From the NCBI GenBank assembly GCA_003255065.1, contig QAOA01002999.1, forward strand, positions 416,622 through 480,621: 64,000 bases of DNA, written 5' to 3'. Of this stretch, positions 60,847-64,000 are shown piece after piece (the first letter of the stretch is position 1; each line of letters begins with the position of its first letter). The position numbers and the translations under genes are program-made. Source of the stretch: Cercis canadensis (Eukaryota > Streptophyta > Magnoliopsida > Fabales > Fabaceae). The notes under the pieces were generated by a model, which saw only the letters and a program-made list of their open reading frames with translations, had not been told where the DNA came from and made no database searches.

Positions 60847-61583
60847 TCCTGTTTTCATTTTCAGTGAAAAAAGAAAACGGGCTTGAAAATGCGTTTGGTT
60901 GAATTTAATGAAAATGTTTCGCTGAAAACATTTCTTAAATTGGGTCCAAATCTGGAAACGGAAAAAATTTGTTTTCAGTGTTTCCTTCTCAAATTTTTAA
61001 AAACAGAAAATGAAAAAATGAAAACACGGTGGCAAACTTGTAATTATAATGAAAACAAATGAAAAGGCGGTGGCAATTTTGTAATTATAATGAAAACGGA
61101 TTTTAAGTGAAAATTCTTCTCTTCGTCGATGGCAGCGTTTTCTCCTTCAGCAGTGCAAGCCTCAACCACGAGCAAGCAAGCTTCCAATTAACTATCCACC
61201 TCCCAGAACCCCTNCCTGTTTTCATTTTCAGTGAAAACAGAAAACGGGCTTGAAAATGCGTTTGGTTGAATTTAATGAAAATGTTTCGCTGAAAACATTT
61301 CTTAAATTTGGCCCAGATCTGGAAACAGAAAAAATTTGTTTTCAGTGTTTCCTTCTCAAATTTTTAAAAAAAGGAAATGAAAAAATGAAAATACAGTGGC
61401 AAACTTGTAATTATAATGAAAACAAATGAAAAGGCGGTGGCAATTTTGTAATTATAATGAAAACGGATTTTAAGTGNAGAACTTGTTTGACTTCGTCGAT
61501 GGTAGCGTTTTCTCCTTCAGCAGTGCAAGCCTCAACCACGAGCAAGCAAGCTTCCAATTAACTATCCACCTCCCAGAACCCCT
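60847..61583. repeat. Near-identical 366-bp duplication around N at 61214
   Basis: 60847-61213 and 61215-61583 are almost identical, both ending 'aactatccacctcccagaacccct', with N at 61214 between them and another N at 61477 inside the second. This is most simply a join of redundant contig ends. Confidence 0.85.
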
Positions 61584-62187
61584 TTGAACTCTATACTAGA
61601 CCCCTCTCAATATCACAAAGAGTCTCAAGAATTTGATGCTGATTCTCATCAAAAATTCGAAACTATTCGAGATAAAAGATTTGAAGCTTCATCTGATAGG
61701 TTTGGGAATTTTGGTCTCAGCTGTGGGACTCCGAGAGTTTTGGGTCGCAGTGGAAATTCAAAGGCACATTCGGAGCCAAACTCGGCGCACAACACCCCAA
61801 CAAGGAATGCCTCGAGGGTTTCACTCGGTGGACCAGCTGGAGTTTTTGCTGGAAGCAGAGTTCCGCAATTAAGTGGAGGAAGAAGAGGGAGTTTGTGTAC
61901 ATTTTTGAAAGGAATTTCGGTTGCCAACTCAGAGTTGTGTACGGAAGTTCCACATTTTGAGCTCAAGGAAGATCCTTCATTCTGGATGGATCACAATGTG
62001 TAGGTTTTGTGGATTGGTTTTCTCGTCTTGGTTATTGCATGGTTTCTTATTCCATAAAGGTTCATGAGTATCAGTTATGGTTGTTGTGTTCAGGTGCTAA
62101 TAAGAATTAGACCCCTAAGTACTATGGAGAAGCTTTCACAAGGATATGGCCGCTGCTTGAGACAGGAAAGTGCACAGACATTGGTTA
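61580..62187 (+). pseudogene. Captured fragment of a KIN-12 (phragmoplast-orienting) kinesin, N-terminal part
   Basis: From about 61584 the frame reads SKAHSEPNSAHNTPTRNASR, a Ser/Gly-rich linker, then VPHFELKEDPSFWMDHN and, after an intron-like gap (about 61996-62094, GT...AG), VLIRIRPLSTMEKLSQGYGR and CLRQESAQTLV, the start of a KIN-12 motor domain. The motor stops before the nucleotide-binding P-loop. Full-length KIN-12 proteins guide the division plane in plant cells; this is only the first part and lies wholly between the terminal repeats of a transposon. Intron retention shows capture from genomic DNA rather than mRNA. Confidence 0.82.
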
Positions 62188-62541
62188 TAGTCATTTTTTT
62201 TTTACCTTTTTTTATCTTGATTTTTCTAGATTATTTTTCAAAACAGAGCTATGGGTGTGAAAGTTGCATTTTTTTTACCCAATTAGTAAGGACTCAGATT
62301 TGAGCTGTAATTATGTTTTACTGGTAATTATGTTTTACTGTGCATCTAATGGTTTTCTAGATTATGTTTTATTTTTTGAAATTTTTATACCAAACGTGTT
62401 TTCATTTTCTTGAAACAGTTTTCAATTTTGCAAACCAAACATGTTTCCTAAAATTTAGAAACTGAAAATGAAAATACATTTCAAGAAATGAGAACTGAAA
62501 ATGAAAATATAAAAACAGAAAACAAAGCAAACGGCCCCTTA

Positions 62542-62838
62542 GATTTTCAACAAAATCGTCCTTCAAAGATAGAAAACAACAAATTGGTCCTCGAAAGATA
62601 GGACATAACAAAATAGTCCTCCGTTAAAATGGGTTGTTAACTAGTGACGGAATAGTTGACATGGCACCGTTAAGTGACAAGTGGCACGTTGGAGACATGT
62701 GTGGCAATTAAAATGTCATGTGGCTGCTGATGTGGCAATTTTAAAAAAAAAAAAAANAAAAAAAAAAAACCACTAGTCAGCCTCCATCTACCTTCTTCTA
62801 CCTTCAGATTAGTTAGCTTCTTTCTTTCATTGCCCCAG
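62542..62838. other. Older repeat remnant between the kinesin-bearing element and the transporter pseudogene
   Basis: Phrases such as 'caaattggtcctcgaaagatag' and 'gttgacatggcaccgttaagtg' are characteristic of a dispersed plant repeat; its left part appears to continue before 60822 ('gagtcatcgaacga'), so the Tourist-like element inserted into it. A poly-A run with N at 62757 interrupts it. Confidence 0.5.
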
Positions 62839-63872
62839 GTGCAGAAGCCATTGAGAGGTTAATTACGGTTGGAATTGCTGTCAATTTGGTCACTTATTTG
62901 AGGGGGACTATGAATTTGGGCAATGCTTCCTCTACTACCATAGTCACCAACTTCTTGGGAACTTCTTTCATGTTTTGTTTGCTTGGTGGCTTTGTGGCCG
63001 ACACTTTTCTTGGCAGGTTTAATTTATTATAATTCTTTTTCTTTTTTATTTTACTCAAATTTTATTTATTATTGACTCTCCGATGTTTGCCTTTGATTAT
63101 TTATTCTATTTTTCAATTCCTTCTTTGACAGATACCTTACTATAGCCATCATTGCAACCGTTGAAGCAACGGTAAGATTTCCAAACTCCTAGTCTTTTAG
63201 CAGATTGATTCCTTCCAAATTTCAATTGAGCATGCTCTGTTTTCTGACCCAGAGCACTAAAGTTTTCGTACTGAAGCTTGAAATTAATTTCATTGTCTAA
63301 TTTTTCTTGAACAATAGGGGGTTACAATATTGACGATATCTACCATTATCCCAAGCCTGCATCCAACAAAATGCACAGCAGGTAGCGTGACACCTTGCGT
63401 GCCAGCGAGCGGCGTGCAGCTAATTGTGCTCTATTTAGCGCTCTATGCGACTGCCCTTGGTACTGGTGGCCTCAAATCCAACGTCTCCAACTTTAGGTCC
63501 GATCAGTTTGATGATATAGAAAAAATAGATGATGAAATTCTTCAACTGGTTCTTCTTCTTTATAAACATAGGCTCTCTAGCCGCAGTGACCGTTCTTGTC
63601 TACATTCAAGATAACATTGGAAGAGAATGGGGTTATGGAATTTGTGTCTGTGCTATTGTGCTCGCCCTCCTTGTTTTTCTATCAGGCACAAGGTGCTATC
63701 GCTTCAAGAAACTCATGGGTAGCCCCTTAACTCAAATTCCGGCAGTGTTCGTAGCTGCTTAGAGGAAGAGGCACCTTGAATTGCCCTCCGATTCTTCATT
63801 GCTCTTTAACGTCGATGACGTACCCGATCAAGGACACAAGAAGAAGAAGCAGAGGTTGCCCCATAGCAAACA
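62839..63872 (+). pseudogene. NPF6/NRT1.1-like nitrate/peptide transporter pseudogene, truncated
   Basis: Exon 62839-63016 reads AEAIERLITVGIAVNLVTYL and GTSFMFCLLGGFVADTFLGR; exon 63132-63171 reads YLTIAIIATVEAT; exon from 63318 reads GVTILTISTIIPSLHP through YLALYATALGTGGLKSNVSN and DQFDD. These are transmembrane helices 2-4 of the major-facilitator NPF family; the sequence is closest in my memory to NPF6. A frame change near 63520 leads to FFNWFFFFINIGSLAAVTVLV, TAG at 63760-63762 replaces a Trp codon (FVAA then RKRHLELP), and similarity ends after LPHSKQ at about 63872. The first exon and the C-terminal half are absent. Retained introns exclude a processed copy. Confidence 0.87.
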
Positions 63873-64000
63873 GAAATGGCTCCAAATCAATACTTATGTA
63901 TTTTGGTTAAAGCTCCAATGGCTCCAAGTAGAGTGAGGAGGATGAGAAAAAGAAGAAATGGGAGTTAGGGCTTTTGACCGAGCACAACAGAGAAATTGAG
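63873..64000. other. Right edge, no gene seen
   Basis: Past the break in the transporter remnant I see only purine-rich sequence without a supported reading frame. Confidence 0.5.

Larger units (their letters stand above)
60825..62538. mobile_element. Tourist/PIF-Harbinger-like element carrying a kinesin gene fragment
   Basis: The left end GGGGCTGTTTGCTTTGG and the right end, read on the other strand, GGGGCCGTTTGCTTTG are terminal inverted repeats. TTA flanks both sides (60822-60824, 62539-62541), as for PIF/Harbinger elements, whose ends often read GG..TGTTTGG. Subterminal sequence is rich in TTTTCATTTTCAG in both orientations. The interior carries a KIN-12 kinesin fragment. The element length is inflated by N-marked duplications (61214, 61477). 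No transposase is visible. Confidence 0.72.

Noticed and set aside
61584-62303. A functional kinesin gene
   Set aside because: Only the N-terminal region and first motor strand are present; the P-loop and the rest are missing and the segment is enclosed by transposon ends.
62839-63872. A processed (retrocopied) transporter pseudogene
   Set aside because: Two introns with good GT-AG borders are retained, so it is a genomic duplicate.

Overview
The window is nuclear DNA from a dicot plant, probably a woody species. Genes are spliced with AT-rich GT-AG introns, all recognisable families are plant ones (SRG1-type dioxygenase, type-B response regulators, plant GH3 exo-beta-glucanases, an NPF6-type transporter remnant), and the spaces between genes are packed with plant LTR, LINE, hAT, Tourist-like and SINE-like elements. 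Five single N bases (1215, 58248, 61214, 61477, 62757) mark joins or unresolved bases; three of them sit at near-identical duplications that look like assembly artefacts.

Layout. 1-681 (minus): 5' part of an SRG1-like 2-oxoglutarate/Fe(II) dioxygenase. 4117-8794 and 28229-33275 (plus): two paralogous type-B response regulator genes from a segmental duplication that includes promoter and 3' flank. Between them lie about 19 kb of insertions: a LINE with RNase H (9562-14833, 13-bp target duplication), then a three-deep nest made of an old Copia gag-pol remnant (15105-15681 and 25026-26420) split by a ZMYM1-like hAT transposon (15682-25016), itself split by a nearly intact Copia element with two LTRs (16558-21392) and by a 1.28-kb LTR-like insertion (22317-23599). 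37298-43192 (plus): a six-exon gene for a 1363-residue membrane-anchored acidic plant protein of unknown function. 47199-52825 and 54289-60448 (plus): a tandem pair of GH3 beta-glucosidases in which all nine exons have identical lengths. 60825-62538: a Tourist/Harbinger-like element carrying a fragment of a KIN-12 kinesin. 62839-63872: a broken, intron-containing NPF6/NRT1.1-like transporter pseudogene. Smaller elements include a 520-bp hAT-like MITE (34849-35368), a 1147-bp solo SIRE-like LTR (44852-45998) and SINE-like sequences.

The genes do not form a pathway; the window is best read as ordinary host genes, two of them locally duplicated, separated by layered transposons. The observations I rate highest are: consecutive introns with GC donors at the 3' end of both response regulators, retained as an open frame in one copy and apparently lost at one junction in the other; decay of the SHLQKYR DNA-binding motif in the first copy; the kinesin fragment inside a TTA-flanked element; a 104-codon internal repeat in the acidic protein; and the frame-perfect transposon nest. 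No prokaryote-type operons, CRISPR arrays or tRNA/rRNA genes are visible.
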